The translations under genes were made by a program, and so were the position numbers. A stretch of 64,000 nt of DNA from Pseudomonadota bacterium (GTDB lineage Bacteria > Pseudomonadota > Alphaproteobacteria > Acetobacterales > Acetobacteraceae): NCBI GenBank assembly GCA_021780935.1, contig JAJXXT010000024.1, positions 62,001-126,000 on the forward strand, given 5' to 3'. The notes below the pieces were generated by a model. That model was given only the letters and a program-made list of their open reading frames with translations, was not told the DNA's origin and searched no databases. This document shows positions 28,834 through 39,718 of the stretch, piece after piece (position 1 is the stretch's first letter; every line of letters begins with the position of its first letter).

Positions 28834-30185
28834 CACTGGCCCTCCATCATGGCGACGAAGCGGGCGAAGAGGGGCCGCGCATCGCTGGGGCCAGGGCTCG
28901 CCTCGGGGTGGTACTGCACGGAAAACGCCCGCCGGCCGGGGCAGGCGATGCCCTCGTTGCTGCCGTCGAACAGCGAGACATGGGTCACACTCACCTCCGC
29001 CGGCAGGCTCTCGGGGTCAACCGCGAAGCCGTGGTTCTGGCTGGTGATCGCAACCTGGCCGGTGGCCAGCTCCTTGACCGGCTGGTTCGCACCGCGATGC
29101 CCGCGCGCCAGCTTGTAGGTCCGCCCGCCGAGCGCCAGTGCCAACAGCTGATGCCCGAGGCAGATGCCGAACACCGGCAGCCCTGCCGCCAGCACGCCCT
29201 GGATCGCCGGCACCGCATAGCTGCCGGTCGCCGCGGGGTCGCCTGGCCCGTTGGACAGAAAAACCCCGTCGGGCCGGTGGGCGAGGATCTCTGCGGCCGT
29301 CGTGGTCGCCGGCACCACCGTCACCCGGCAGCCCGCCTCCGCCAGGCAGCGCAGGATGTTGCGCTTCGCCCCGTAATCAACCGCCACCACATGCCGGCGC
29401 GGCTCGGTCTGCCGCCCATAGCCTTGGCCCCAGGCCCAGCCGGTCTCGTCCCAGGTGTAGCTCTGCGTGCACGACACGTCCCGCGCGAGGTCCATGCCCT
29501 CCAACCCCGGCCACGCCGCCGCCGTTGCCGCCAGGGCCGGCAGGTCGAAACGCCCATCGGCCGGGAACGACACGATGCCGCTCGGCGCGCCATGGTCGCG
29601 GATGCGCCGGGTCAGCGCCCGCGTGTCCACGCCCGCGATGCCGGCGATGCCGCGTGCTGTCAGCCATTCGTCGAGCCGCGCCGCGGCGCGCCAGTTCGCC
29701 GGCGCCGTCGGGTCCTCCTTCACCACCAGGGCGCGCGCCGCGATGTTCGTCGCCTCGATATCCTCGTGGTTCGTTCCCACATTGCCGATATGGGGAAAGG
29801 TGAAGGTGATGATCTGCCCGGCATAAGAGGGGTCGGTCAGCGTCTCCTGGTAGCCCGTCATGCCGGTGTTGAAGCAGATTTCGGCGGGCAGCGAGGTGCC
29901 GCGCGCCCCGAAGCCACGGCCCCAGAACTCCGTGCCGTCCGCCAGCACCAGCGCCGCGGTGGCGCCGCTCGGTGCCATTTCGCCAGGCTCGGCCGGTGCT
30001 GCCGTCTCGCCTTGCAGCTCAGCCATGGACATCCCCGTTGCCTGCGCGATCGACGCCCAATGCCGCGCCGGGATGGCCTCGGCCTGGCGCCATTTGCGGA
30101 TCGCCTCGCCGCCGACGCCGAGCAGGCGCCCCGCAGCCTCCGCACCCCCGAGTTGCGACAACACGCGGTCCACATGATTTGTCAT
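28833..30185 (-). CDS. carA: Carbamoyl-phosphate synthase small subunit with N-terminal HTH extension
   Basis: The glutaminase subunit of carbamoyl-phosphate synthase, 450 aa instead of the usual 380 or so. The core starts near residue 76 ([16 protein letters not shown]) and has the complete class I amidotransferase domain, with nucleophile C342 in FGICLGHQ and [12 protein letters not shown] at the end. Residues 1-60 form an extra helical domain: [20 protein letters not shown], then [14 protein letters not shown], which reads like a YdaS/Cro-type helix-turn-helix. I recall an NCBI domain model called carph-isopro for such tails, but could not check it. The ATG at 30185 is preferred to one at 30239. 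It is divergent from yqeY. Confidence 0.95.
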
Positions 30186-30217
30186 AGTGTAGAGGGGTAA
30201 CGCATCCGGACTGCTCT

Positions 30218-30253
30218 GGGAAGATATTTCCCGGCACATATGACATGCGTCAA
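30218..30253 (-). promoter_or_regulatory. Candidate carA promoter and palindromic operator
   Basis: Reading the reverse strand, TTGACG lies at 30253-30248 and is followed after 18 bases by AAATAT (30229-30224), a weak -10. The -10 region falls inside the dyad GGGAA-N5-TTCCC at 30218-30232. A second dyad, TGAC-N4-GTCA, covers 30241-30252 over the -35. Such symmetry next to a gene that itself encodes a helix-turn-helix suggests an operator. This is inference. Confidence 0.4.
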
Positions 30254-30304
30254 GTTGGGAACAAATTTACCGTCGCCCCGCGGTGCAACCTTGCTGGAGT
30301 CACG

Positions 30305-30763
30305 ATGTCCTTGCGCGCCGAGTTCACCGAAACCCTGAAATCCGCCATGCGCGCCGGTGACACAGCGCGCGTTTCCACCATCCGGATGATCAATGCCAAG
30401 CTCAAGGACGCGGACATTGCCGCCCGCCCCAAGGGCGTCGCCGCGATCCCGGACGACGAGATCCAGGCGATGCTCCGTGGCATGATCAAGTCCCGCCGGG
30501 AGAGCGTGGTGCTCTACGAGCAGGGCAACCGCCCGGAGCTCGCGGCCAAGGAGATGGCGGAGATCGCGGTGATCGAGTCGTTCCTGCCCCAGGCCATGGA
30601 TCAGGCGGCGGTGGAGGCTGCCGTTGCCGCGGCGATCGCCGAGACCGGGGCCGCCTCGGTCAAGGACATGGGCAAGGTCATGGGGCTGCTGAAATCCCGC
30701 CACGGTGCCGCGCTCGACATGGCGCTGGCCAACCCGATCGTACGGGCCAAGCTCGCCGGCTGA
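30305..30763 (+). CDS. GatB/YqeY domain-containing protein
   Basis: This 152-aa protein of the YqeY family shares the tail domain of GatB and may bind tRNA. Seen: RMINAKLKDADIAARPKG, the central MLRGMIKSRRESVVLYEQGNR and the C-terminal DMGKVMGLLKSRHGAALDM, all usual for YqeY. The ATG at 30305 follows GGAG; 20 further residues upstream are unlikely. Its stop overlaps the dnaG start (TGATG). In many alphaproteobacteria yqeY precedes dnaG-rpoD, taking the place of rpsU in the classical operon. Confidence 0.93.
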   Translation: MSLRAEFTETLKSAMRAGDTARVSTIRMINAKLKDADIAARPKGVAAIPDDEIQAMLRGMIKSRRESVVLYEQGNRPELAAKEMAEIAVIESFLPQAMDQAAVEAAVAAAIAETGAASVKDMGKVMGLLKSRHGAALDMALANPIVRAKLAG

Positions 30764-32634
30764 TGGCGCTTCCAGCCCATTTCCTGGAGGAACTGCGCGC
30801 GCGCACGCCGATGGCGCCGCTCGTTGCCCGGCGTGTGAAACTCACCCGCGCCGGGCGCAACTGGCAGGGGCTCTGCCCGTTCCATAACGAGAAGACGCCG
30901 AGCTTTCATGTCTACGACAACGGCTTCCACTGCTTCGGCTGCGGCGCCAGCGGCGATGCGATCAGCTTCGTCATGCAGACCCAGGGTCTCGACTTCATCG
31001 AGGCGGTGACCGCGCTTGCCGGCGAGGCCGGGATGGACGTGCCCGCCCCCACGCCGCGTGCCGCCGAGGAAGCCCGCGCGCGGGCGGATATTTTTTCCGT
31101 CCTCGTCGCCGCACAGGAAAGTTTTTCCCGCCGCCTCGGCGCGCCCGAGGGCGCCGCTGGCCGCGCCTACCTGGTCGGGCGTGGGCTGGACGAGGCCGCC
31201 TGCCGACGTCACGGCCTCGGCTGGGCACCGGAGGGTCGCGACGCGCTGATCCGCGAGCTGGCGGGGCAGGGGATGGAGCTCGCCCAGCTCGTCGAGGCTG
31301 GCCTCGCCCGCGCCGCGGACGACAACCGCCCCGCGGCGGATTTCTTTTTCAGCCGCGTGACCTTCCCGATCCGCGATCGCCGCGGTCGCGTCATCGGTTT
31401 CGGCGCCCGCACGCTCGGCGACGGCCAGCCGAAATACCTCAACGGCCCGGAAACACCGGTCTTCGCGAAACGCCGCGCCCTCTACGGCCTGGATCGTGCG
31501 CGTGCGGCCATCCACGAAAACAAAAACAACAATATCATCGTCGTGGAGGGATATCTCGATGTTATCACCCTGGCCGAGGCGGGCTTCCCCGGTGCCGTCG
31601 CCCCGCTCGGCACGGCGCTGACCGAGGATCACCTCACCGCCCTCTGGCAACTCGCGCCGATGCCGGTGCTCTGCTTCGACGGCGATGCGGCCGGGGCCCG
31701 CGCCGCCGCCCGCGCGCTGGAACTGGCGCTGCCGAAACTCCACCCGGACCGCAGCCTGCGCATCGCCCGGCTGGGAGGAAAGAGTGCCAAGGAAGACCCC
31801 GACAGCCTGGTCCGCCGAGAGGGTCGCGCCGCGTTCCAGGCGGTCCTGGACGCCGCGCTGCCGGCCGAGGAGGCACTTTACGGTTTCCTCGCCGAGGGCG
31901 TGGGCTCAGGTGCCGAGGCGCGGGCGGCGCTGCGCACCCGGCTCGAACAGGCCGCCGCTCGCATCGAGGACCGCAGCCTCGCCGCGGAGTTCCGCCGCGC
32001 GCTGCTCGACCGCTACTTCGCCGAGCGTCGCGCCGGGCGGTCGGACCGCCTGCCCAATGAACGCGCCGCCGGCCGGCCGGAAGCCGGGAGGGTGCGATCC
32101 GGTATCCGGCCGACGCCGCTCCCGCCGCGTCCGCGTCCCGACCCGGAGGCGGCGCGGCTGGCCCGGGCCGACTGCCTGGCCCTCATCCTTTGCCGCCACC
32201 CGCGCCTGTTGCGCAGTGTCGAGGAGGCTTTCGCCGTGCTCGACCTGCCGGCCCCGCATGCCAGGCTGCGCGACGCCATGCTCGGCTGGGCGGATGCCAC
32301 ACATGGTCGTGCAGGCGCTCATCATAAGGAATCGCTTGACACAGAGGAGCTTCTTGCCCACCTGCGGCAGGTTGGATTGGAGTCGGAGCTGCAGCGCGTT
32401 CTGGCCACCTCGCTGCGCTGTGCCGCGCCCGACGCCATGCAGGCCGAGGTCGAGGCCGGTTTCTGGCACTTTTTCGGCCTGATGAACCCGGGACGGCTGG
32501 AGGCGGAATGGATGGCCGCGACCCGCGAGATGGAGAAACATGTGGATCCAGCGACCCAGCAGCGCCTCATCGCCCTCTCGCTCGCCCGCGCCAGGCTGCG
32601 CAGCGGCGACACCGGCCTTGACCCCGACCTGTGA
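30763..32634 (+). CDS. dnaG: DNA primase
   Basis: DnaG (623 aa) synthesises RNA primers at the replication fork. The CHC2 zinc-binding module is visible (C38, H41, C57, C60 in LCPFH and CFGCG). The TOPRIM domain carries IIVVEGYLDVITLAEAGF and LCFDGDAAG with its catalytic acids. The C-terminal helicase-interaction domain is present, after a Pro/Arg-rich linker near residues 440-470. The start shares a base with the yqeY stop, and rpoD follows, so this is the conserved macromolecular synthesis operon. The motifs appear intact. Confidence 0.96.
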   Translation: MALPAHFLEELRARTPMAPLVARRVKLTRAGRNWQGLCPFHNEKTPSFHVYDNGFHCFGCGASGDAISFVMQTQGLDFIEAVTALAGEAGMDVPAPTPRAAEEARARADIFSVLVAAQESFSRRLGAPEGAAGRAYLVGRGLDEAACRRHGLGWAPEGRDALIRELAGQGMELAQLVEAGLARAADDNRPAADFFFSRVTFPIRDRRGRVIGFGARTLGDGQPKYLNGPETPVFAKRRALYGLDRARAAIHENKNNNIIVVEGYLDVITLAEAGFPGAVAPLGTALTEDHLTALWQLAPMPVLCFDGDAAGARAAARALELALPKLHPDRSLRIARLGGKSAKEDPDSLVRREGRAAFQAVLDAALPAEEALYGFLAEGVGSGAEARAALRTRLEQAAARIEDRSLAAEFRRALLDRYFAERRAGRSDRLPNERAAGRPEAGRVRSGIRPTPLPPRPRPDPEAARLARADCLALILCRHPRLLRSVEEAFAVLDLPAPHARLRDAMLGWADATHGRAGAHHKESLDTEELLAHLRQVGLESELQRVLATSLRCAAPDAMQAEVEAGFWHFFGLMNPGRLEAEWMAATREMEKHVDPATQQRLIALSLARARLRSGDTGLDPDL

Positions 32635-32703
32635 CCCCGACTTTTGGCGTATCCTGAACGCCCGTATCCCATCATGACCGCACGACGCCCACCGGAGCCC
32701 CGC

Positions 32704-34650
<1,947 letters not shown>

Positions 34651-34657
34651 ACTCGCC

Positions 34658-35230
34658 GTGTCGGCTGAGGCGCAGAGTGATGTGGACCGCGTCACCGTTA
34701 CGGTGACGTTCCTGCGGATGGAGGCACCGCCACTGCCGCCCGCACCGCCGCTGCCGCCGGGGGCGGAGGTGTGCCTGCTGCACGATGTCGCGCCGGCGCG
34801 CTACCGCGATCTCTACGACACCGTGGGCGAGGCCTATCTCTGGTGGCTGCGACGCGCGATGCCGGAGCGTCAGCTCGCCGCACTCCTGCGCGACCCGCAT
34901 GTCAGCGTCCGCGTGCTGCTGCTCGATGGTCGGGAGGCCGGGTTCTACGAGCTCGACCGCGGCGCCTGGCCGGCGGTGAATCTGGCCTATTTCGGCCTCA
35001 TGCCGCACGCGGTCGGCAAGGGTGTCGGCCGAGCCCTGCTGCGCCACGCGGTGGACACCGCCTGGGCCATGGGTCCGCGCGCCGTCAGCGTGAACACCTG
35101 CACCGCGGATCACCCCCGCGCCCTGCCGCTCTACCGCGCCGCGGGATTTCGCGTCACGCGCACGGTCGAGGAGGAATGGCCCGTGCCGCGCCGGCTGGGC
35201 ATGGTCATCCCCGCCCATCTGCGCGGGTGA
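34658..35230 (+). CDS. GNAT family N-acetyltransferase
   Basis: This 190-aa GNAT acetyltransferase would transfer acetyl from acetyl-CoA to an unknown amine. The acetyl-CoA loop is GKGVGRALL near residue 120, with the preceding beta-strand [13 protein letters not shown] and [14 protein letters not shown] as the C-terminal motif B. The annotated start is GTG at 34658, but conserved sequence begins only near residue 37, after a Pro-rich stretch; the ATG at 34718 (MEAPPLP) is a good alternative. A 17-bp perfect inverted repeat lies between the two. Its stop overlaps a possible GTG start of the next gene. Confidence 0.8.
   Translation: MSAEAQSDVDRVTVTVTFLRMEAPPLPPAPPLPPGAEVCLLHDVAPARYRDLYDTVGEAYLWWLRRAMPERQLAALLRDPHVSVRVLLLDGREAGFYELDRGAWPAVNLAYFGLMPHAVGKGVGRALLRHAVDTAWAMGPRAVSVNTCTADHPRALPLYRAAGFRVTRTVEEEWPVPRRLGMVIPAHLRG
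34691..34707. repeat. Perfect 17-bp inverted repeat at the start of the GNAT gene
   Basis: GTCACCGT and ACGGTGAC flank a single T. It lies 40 bases after the rpoD stop and upstream of the alternative start at 34718. There is no U-tract, so it is not an intrinsic terminator. It could be an operator if the GNAT start is the downstream ATG, or only a hairpin in the mRNA. Confidence 0.5.
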
Positions 35231-35247
35231 AGGCGGCGGAGCCCGCC

Positions 35248-36174
35248 ATGCCCCTGACCCTCCCGCCCCTGCGCCTCGGCCAGCCGCGGCAGGAATATGG
35301 CATCGTCTCCCCTATCGAGGGGGCGCGCATTCCCTACGCGCTGGTGGAAGGCGACCGTGCCGGCCCTTGCCTGCTGGTGACCGCGGGCATCCATGGCTCG
35401 GAATATACCTCGATCGAGGCGGCGCTGCGCCTCGGCCGCCGGTCGGCGTATGGCCTCGCGGGCAGTATCCTGGTTCTGCCCATCATCAACATGGGCGCCC
35501 TGCGCAGCCGCGCGATCTATGTCGCACCGGAGGATGGCCGCAATCTCAACCGCATGTTCCCGGGCCGCCCTGACGGCAGCTTCACCGAGCGCCTGGCGCA
35601 CTGGCTGGTGAGCGAAATCTACCCGCAGGCCGACGCCTATCTCGACCTGCATGGCGGCGACCTCAGCGAGGCGCTGATTCCGTTCTCGCTGTTTCCCCGC
35701 GACAGCGTGGCCTCGCGGGAGCTCGCCACCGTTTTCGGCCTGCCTGTCGCCGTGGCTGCGGGTGGCGAGGGATACTCGATCAACGCCGCCGGCCGCCTCG
35801 GCAAGCCGAGCGTGCTGGCGGAGGTCGGCGGCAACGGCGTCTGGACCGAGGCCGGCGTCGAACAACTCCTCGCCGGCATGGAGCGCGTCCTCGCCCATCT
35901 CGGCATGATCGACACAACACCTCCCGCGGCCGGCCCGGTGAGCGTGGTGACGATGTGGGTGCCGACCGCCGAGGAAGACGGGTTCTGGTATCCGGCGAAG
36001 CAGCCTGGCGAGACGGTGCAGGCAGGGGAGCCGATCGGCGAAATCCGCACCATGTTCGGCCACGTCATTGCAACGATCACGGCACCTGACACCGGCACCG
36101 TGCTCTACACGCTCAGCAGTCTCTGGGTGAACCAGGGCGAGGCGCTGCTCGGCATCGGCACGACAGCGGAATAA
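35248..36174 (+). CDS. Succinylglutamate desuccinylase/aspartoacylase-like M14 protein
   Basis: This 308-aa zinc-dependent amidohydrolase belongs to the AstE/AspA-like branch of the M14 carboxypeptidase fold. Zn ligands are visible in TAGIHGSEYTS (HxxE) near residue 51 and in YLDLHGGD near residue 137; NLNRMFPG is the substrate-binding segment and VLAEVGGNG holds a candidate catalytic acid. A C-terminal beta-rich domain follows (FWYPAKQPGETVQAGEPIGE). It probably removes an acyl group from an N-acyl amino acid. The ATG at 35248 has GGCGGAG upstream; a GTG at 35227 overlapping the GNAT stop is the alternative. Confidence 0.85.
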   Translation: MPLTLPPLRLGQPRQEYGIVSPIEGARIPYALVEGDRAGPCLLVTAGIHGSEYTSIEAALRLGRRSAYGLAGSILVLPIINMGALRSRAIYVAPEDGRNLNRMFPGRPDGSFTERLAHWLVSEIYPQADAYLDLHGGDLSEALIPFSLFPRDSVASRELATVFGLPVAVAAGGEGYSINAAGRLGKPSVLAEVGGNGVWTEAGVEQLLAGMERVLAHLGMIDTTPPAAGPVSVVTMWVPTAEEDGFWYPAKQPGETVQAGEPIGEIRTMFGHVIATITAPDTGTVLYTLSSLWVNQGEALLGIGTTAE

Positions 36175-36183
36175 TCGTCGCGG

Positions 36184-37257
36184 TCAGTTCGCCCCGCGTA
36201 TCGCCTCCACCACCGCGCGCGTCACCTCCTTCGTCGTCGCCTTGCCGCCAAGGTCGGGGGTCAGCACGCCCTCGGCGCACACCCGCTCCACCGCCGCCAT
36301 CAGGCGCGCCGCCGCCGCGTCCTCGCCGAGATGTTCCAGCATCAGCGAGGCAGTCCAGAAACTCGCCACGGGATTGGCCACGCCCTTGCCGGTGATATCG
36401 AAGGCCGAGCCATGGATCGGCTCGAACATCGAGGGTCGCCGCCGCGTCGGATCGACATTGCCCGTCGGCGCGACGCCGAGACTGCCGGCGAGTGCGGCGG
36501 CCAGGTCGGAGAGAATGTCCGCGTGCAGGTTGGTCGCCACCACGGTGTCGATGCTCGCCGGGCGCTTGACCATGCGCATCGTCATCGCGTCCACGAGTTC
36601 CTTGTCCCATGTCACCTGCGGGAACGACGCCGCGGTTGCCGCCGCGATCTCGTCCCACATCACCATGCCGTGGCGCTGCGCGTTGGACTTGGTCACCACC
36701 GTCAGGTGGCGGCGCTGGCGCCGCGCCGCCTGCTCGAAGGCGAAGCGCATGATCCGCTCCACCCCCGCGCGGGTAAACACGGCCACCTCCATGCCCACTT
36801 CCTCAGGCAGGCCGCGATGCGCCCGCCCGCCCACGCCGGCATATTCGCCCTCGCTGTTCTCGCGCACGATCAGCCAGTCGAGATCACCGGCCACCGCATG
36901 GCGCAGCGGGCTCTCCACGCCGGGCAGGATGCGCGTCGGGCGGATATTGGCGAACTGGTCGAAGCCCTGGCAGATCGCCAGCCGTAACCCCCAGAGCGTG
37001 ATGTCGTCCGGCAGGTCGGGCGCGCCCACCGCGCCGAAATAGATCGCGTCCATCGTCTCCAGATGCTGCAACCCGTCCGCAGGCATCATCCGCCCGTGCT
37101 TCTTGTAATAGGCGCTGCTCCAGTCGAACGGCGTGACATCGAGCCGGAACCCGCCATCGCGCGCCGCCACCGCCTCCAGCGCCTCAAGCCCCGCCGAGAT
37201 CACTTCCGGCCCGATGCCATCCGCCGGGATCGAAGCAATCCGATGCACGCGAACCAT
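36184..37257 (-). CDS. Tartrate/D-malate dehydrogenase-like (isopropylmalate dehydrogenase family)
   Basis: This NAD-dependent beta-decarboxylating dehydrogenase, 357 aa, is closest in pattern to tartrate dehydrogenase/decarboxylase and D-malate dehydrogenase. Seen: IPADGIGPEVI near residue 10, WSSAYYKKHGRMMP and the ICQGFDQFANIRPTR block, WLIVRENSEGEYAGVGG, the catalytic Lys in VVTKSNAQRHGMVMW, metal acids in NLHADILSDLAAA, and EPIHGSAFDITGKG. The ATG at 37257 has CGGAGAAA upstream. It is divergent from the CoA-transferase gene across 81 bases. The enzyme at 1012-2070 is a distant paralogue. Confidence 0.88.
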   Translation of the reverse strand: MVRVHRIASIPADGIGPEVISAGLEALEAVAARDGGFRLDVTPFDWSSAYYKKHGRMMPADGLQHLETMDAIYFGAVGAPDLPDDITLWGLRLAICQGFDQFANIRPTRILPGVESPLRHAVAGDLDWLIVRENSEGEYAGVGGRAHRGLPEEVGMEVAVFTRAGVERIMRFAFEQAARRQRRHLTVVTKSNAQRHGMVMWDEIAAATAASFPQVTWDKELVDAMTMRMVKRPASIDTVVATNLHADILSDLAAALAGSLGVAPTGNVDPTRRRPSMFEPIHGSAFDITGKGVANPVASFWTASLMLEHLGEDAAAARLMAAVERVCAEGVLTPDLGGKATTKEVTRAVVEAIRGAN

Positions 37258-37338
37258 GATTTTCTCCGTTTCGCCGGTTGAAACCTGCCGCTCTTGCGCC
37301 GCCCCCGCATGGGGCCGAGACTGATCGCGGAGGATCCG

Positions 37339-38547
37339 ATGCCCGATACCAGCCCCGCCGCCGCTGCCGCAACCACGCTGCCGCTCGCCAATATCACGGT
37401 GCTCGATCTCACGCTCGCGCGTGCCGGACCAACCTGCGTGCGCCACCTCGCGGACTGGGGGGCGGATGTCATCCGCGTCGAGCCCCCCGGCAGCGGCGGC
37501 GAGGAAATCTCCGGCGACCGCCATGGGTTCGACTTCCAGAATCTGCACCGCAACAAGCGCGCGATCATGCTCGACCTGAAGTCGGCTGATGGGCACGCGC
37601 TGTTCATGAAGCTGGTGGCGAAGGCCGACGTCATCGTCGAGAACATGCGCGCCAACGTGAAGCATCGCCTCAAGATCGCGTGGGAGGACGTGCACGCGGT
37701 CAACCCTCGCCTGGTCTACGGCAGCATCAGCGGCTTCGGCCAGGACGGGCCCTATGCGGTGCGCGCCGGCGTGGACCAGATCGCCCAGGGTCTCGGCGGT
37801 CTGATGTCGATCACCGGCGAGCCAGGCCGTGGGCCGATGCGCGTCGGCATCCCCATCGACGACCTCGTTTCCGGCAGCCTGCTCGCCTTCGGTATCATGA
37901 CGGCGCTCTATGAACGCGAGCGTACAGGGGTGGGCCGCTGGGTGCACACCTCGCTGCTGGAGACGCAGGTTTTTCTGCTGGATTTCCAGGCGGCGCGCTG
38001 GCTGATGGCCGGCGAGGTCGCGGGGCAGGCCGGCAACGACCACCCCACCGGCATCCCCACCGGCGTCTTTCCCACCGCGGACGGGCACATCAACATCGCC
38101 GCGTCCGGTCCGCGGCTGTTTGCCCGCTTCGCCGAGACCATCGGCAAGCCGGAATGGCTGCAAATCCCGGAATGGCAGAGCGGCCGGGGCCGCAGCGACC
38201 ACCGCAAGGAGATCAACGCCGCCATTGCCGAGATCACCAGGACGAAGCCCTCCGACCACTGGATAGAGCTGTTCGAGCAGGCCGGCATTCCCTGCGGCCC
38301 GATCAACACCATCGACAAGGTCTTCGCCGATCCGCAAGTGCAGCATCTGGGCATGGCGACACCGATGCAGCACCCCGTGCTCGGAACCGAGAACGTGGTG
38401 GCCTCGCCGCTCAACATGACGGGGATCAGGAAGTCGGTCCGCTCACCCACCCCCGACCCGGGCGAGCACACGGATGCCATCCTGCGATCGCTCGGCCTCA
38501 CTGCCGCCGACATCGCCGACCTGCGCACCAAGGGAGCCGTGAAATGA
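37339..38547 (+). CDS. CaiB/BaiF (class III) CoA-transferase
   Basis: This 402-aa enzyme is a class III CoA-transferase that moves CoA between carboxylic acids. N-terminal VLDLTLARAGPTCVRHLADWGADVIRVE is typical; the catalytic Asp is D174 or D175 in GIPIDDLVSG, after GLGGLMSITG. FGQDGPYA and IPCGPINTIDKVFADPQVQ also match. The ATG at 37339 follows GCGGAGGA. Its stop overlaps the next gene (ATGA), an enoyl-CoA-hydratase-fold protein, so the pair probably activates and then converts a carboxylic acid as a CoA thioester. Substrate unknown. Confidence 0.92.
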   Translation: MPDTSPAAAAATTLPLANITVLDLTLARAGPTCVRHLADWGADVIRVEPPGSGGEEISGDRHGFDFQNLHRNKRAIMLDLKSADGHALFMKLVAKADVIVENMRANVKHRLKIAWEDVHAVNPRLVYGSISGFGQDGPYAVRAGVDQIAQGLGGLMSITGEPGRGPMRVGIPIDDLVSGSLLAFGIMTALYERERTGVGRWVHTSLLETQVFLLDFQAARWLMAGEVAGQAGNDHPTGIPTGVFPTADGHINIAASGPRLFARFAETIGKPEWLQIPEWQSGRGRSDHRKEINAAIAEITRTKPSDHWIELFEQAGIPCGPINTIDKVFADPQVQHLGMATPMQHPVLGTENVVASPLNMTGIRKSVRSPTPDPGEHTDAILRSLGLTAADIADLRTKGAVK

Positions 38548-39359
38548 ACGACGCTGTCGCCAGCAAAAGCTTTGCCGAGGGCAAGATGCTCGCCGCCGTC
38601 GAGGGCGGTGTCGGTCTCGTCACCTTCAACCAACCGGAGAAGCGCAACGCCATGTCGGTGGCGATGTGGCAGGGCCTCGGCGACATCCTCGACGAATTCG
38701 CGGCCGATGACAGCGTGCGCGTCGTCATCCTCACCGGCGCGGGCCACAAGGCATTCGTTTCGGGCGCTGATATCAGCCAGTTCGAGAAGGCGCGCAGCAA
38801 CGCCGACGCCCAGCGCGAATACGACCGGCTGACCAGCGCCGGGCGCGACAAGCTCGCCAGCTTCTCCAAGCCCACCATCGCGCGCATCCGCGGCTTCTGC
38901 CTCGGCGGCGGGCTTGGCATCGCGATGATGGCGGACTTGCGTATCGCCGCCCATGACAGCGCCTTTGGCATCCCCGCCGCCCGGCTCGGCATCGCCTATG
39001 GTCCGGACATGACCCGCCGGCTGGTCGATCTCGTGGGTCCCGCCCATGCCCGCATGCTGCTCTACACCGGTGCGCGCATCGACGCGGAGGAGGCGCAGCG
39101 CATCGGCCTCGTCAACCGCACCGTGAAAGACGACGAGTTGTCGGACGTCGTGCTCGAACTCGCGGGCCAGTTGGCCGACAACGCGCCCCTGTCGCTGCGG
39201 GCTGCCAAGGTGATGGTCGAGCAGGTGACGCGCGACGAAAGTCGACGCGACCGGATCGCCATGGACGCCGCCATGCAGGCCTGTTTCGACAGCGAGGATT
39301 ACCGCGAGGGCCGGACGGCGTTCATGGAAAAGCGCCGCCCCGTCTTCAAAGGACGCTGA
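38544..39359 (+). CDS. Enoyl-CoA hydratase/isomerase family protein, catalytic Glu residues absent
   Basis: This 271-aa crotonase-fold protein has the CoA-binding oxyanion residues (KAFVSGADISQF near 69-80, FCLGGGLGIAMMADL near 118-132). Both glutamates of true enoyl-CoA hydratases are missing: the first position is G125 and the second A145 (FGIPAARLG). It may be an isomerase, dehalogenase, thioesterase or decarboxylase of the superfamily rather than a hydratase. The start overlaps the CoA-transferase stop. It is upstream of the B12 riboswitch but ends before it. Confidence 0.88.
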   Translation: MNDAVASKSFAEGKMLAAVEGGVGLVTFNQPEKRNAMSVAMWQGLGDILDEFAADDSVRVVILTGAGHKAFVSGADISQFEKARSNADAQREYDRLTSAGRDKLASFSKPTIARIRGFCLGGGLGIAMMADLRIAAHDSAFGIPAARLGIAYGPDMTRRLVDLVGPAHARMLLYTGARIDAEEAQRIGLVNRTVKDDELSDVVLELAGQLADNAPLSLRAAKVMVEQVTRDESRRDRIAMDAAMQACFDSEDYREGRTAFMEKRRPVFKGR

Positions 39360-39420
39360 CGTCAAAGGGCGCCGGCGCGTGCCCTCTTCCGGTCGGCACG
39401 GCGGCGCGCTACCATCATGA

Positions 39421-39610
39421 CAGACTCCGGTGGCCCGAAAGGGCTGAAACGGGAACGCGGAAGGGAAACCAGGCCGCGGCTGCCCCCGCAACTGTGAGCG
39501 GCGAAGTCCCCGCCAACACGCCATTGCCGTTCGCGGCGAGAAGGCGGCGGGGAAGCCCATTCCACCAGGGAACGGGCTGGCGCCGCGAGCCAGGAGACCG
39601 GCCGGAGCCG
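39421..39610 (+). ncRNA. Cobalamin riboswitch
   Basis: The leader of the btuB-like gene carries the cobalamin aptamer signatures in order: ACGGGAACGCGG near 39446, CCCCGCAACTGTGAGCGG at about 39484-39501, and the B12 box AGCCAGGAGACCGGCC at 39589-39604. Adenosyl- or aquo-cobalamin binding usually shuts off translation or transcription of uptake genes. The boundaries are approximate. A hairpin (GGCAAC at 39692-39697 with GTTGCC at 39701-39706) abuts the GGAG ribosome binding site at 39707 and may serve as expression platform. Nothing else recognisable lies in 39360-39718. Confidence 0.93.
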
Positions 39611-39718
39611 AGATCGCACGCGCGCACCGGGCGGGGAGCACCGGCGCAACGGGAAAGCCCCGCATGCATGCATCGCCCTGACAATCGCGGGGGCAACCCC
39701 GTTGCCGGAGTGCGAGAC

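Noticed and set aside
36184..38373. Fusion of the dehydrogenase with an upstream domain
   Set aside because: The frame extends over the divergent CoA-transferase gene; a clear ribosome binding site puts the start at 37257.
39494..39718. N-terminal extension of the BtuB-like protein
   Set aside because: The open frame runs back through the cobalamin riboswitch; the signal peptide begins at 39719.
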